A DNA stretch of 16,955 nucleotides, taken from positions 1 to 16,955 of the forward strand of contig JABJEE010000093.1 in NCBI GenBank assembly GCA_018665005.1. Reading direction: 5' to 3'. The position numbers were made by a program, and so were the translations under genes. The stretch is from Flavobacteriales bacterium. GTDB taxonomy: Bacteria; Bacteroidota; Bacteroidia; Flavobacteriales_D; Crocinitomicaceae. Shown piece by piece: positions 16,867 through 16,955 of the stretch (within the stretch, counting starts at the first letter, position 1; each line of letters starts with the position of its first letter). The notes under the pieces are model-generated. The model ran no database searches. It was not told the DNA's origin and saw nothing but the letters and a program-made list of their open reading frames with translations.

Positions 16867-16953
16867 TTAATAAAACGTAGGCTGTTTACTACAAAGTGTA
16901 TTTAAATTGAACTTGATTCCTAAACCGTTATCGCTTACATCAAGACTTCTAAT
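16867..16953 (-). CDS. possible 3' end of a convergent gene
   Basis: On the minus strand one frame is open from the window edge for 28 codons to a TAA whose complement is at 16867-16869, only 3 nt beyond the stop of the giant gene. The peptide includes SLDVSDNGLGIKFNLNTL, with alternating polar and hydrophobic residues that could be an outer membrane strand. A frame this short is open by chance fairly often, so this is only a candidate. No hairpin terminator is seen between the two stops. Confidence 0.3.
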   Translation of the reverse strand: MRSLDVSDNGLGIKFNLNTLCSKQPTFY

Positions 16954-16955
16954 CA

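Noticed and set aside
16864..16955. Rho-independent terminator after the giant gene
   Set aside because: Only a very weak short stem (GTA/TAC around 16877-16889) is present and no U-tract follows it.

Overview
The window looks like part of a Bacteroidota chromosome, most likely a marine or freshwater Flavobacteriales-type bacterium. The DNA is AT-rich and has no clear Shine-Dalgarno sites. It encodes hallmark proteins of the type IX secretion system (T9SS): two proteins with SprB-type repeats and a gliding-motility-associated (type B) C-terminal sorting domain, a PorP/SprF-family outer membrane protein, an OmpA-family protein with a PD40 propeller, and a giant protein with a type A sorting domain. 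No species can be assigned from the sequence alone.

Layout. Five genes lie head to tail on the + strand and fill almost the whole window. (1) 1-4125 is the 3' part of a surface protein: an unrecognised N-terminal region with a Cys/Trp/Pro-rich knot, 12 SprB-type repeats and a type B sorting domain. (2) 4079-7267 is a paralogue with a signal peptide, 12 repeats and a type B sorting domain. (3) 7271-8230 is a PorP/SprF-family barrel. (4) 8223-9875 has a TPR-like region, a PD40 propeller and an OmpA peptidoglycan-binding domain. (5) 9865-16863 is a 2332-residue protein: an N-terminal YWxGxxGxW-type domain, a split PKD domain, 13 Ig/PKD-like repeats, a seven-bladed RCC1 propeller apparently nested in a 14th Ig-like domain, one more Ig-like domain and a type A sorting domain. 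Neighbouring genes overlap (47, 8 and 11 nt) or are 3 nt apart, so they are probably one transcription unit whose promoter lies upstream of the window. The last ~90 bases may carry the 3' end of a convergent minus-strand gene.

How they could work together (inference from the families). Genes 1 and 2 look like exported fibre or adhesin substrates. Gene 3 is the kind of partner known to help type B substrates reach or stay on the cell surface. Gene 4 could tie the complex to peptidoglycan. Gene 5 is a second, differently sorted surface or secreted protein. The most unusual features are a three-repeat higher-order period shared by both SprB-type arrays and two nested domain insertions in the giant protein.
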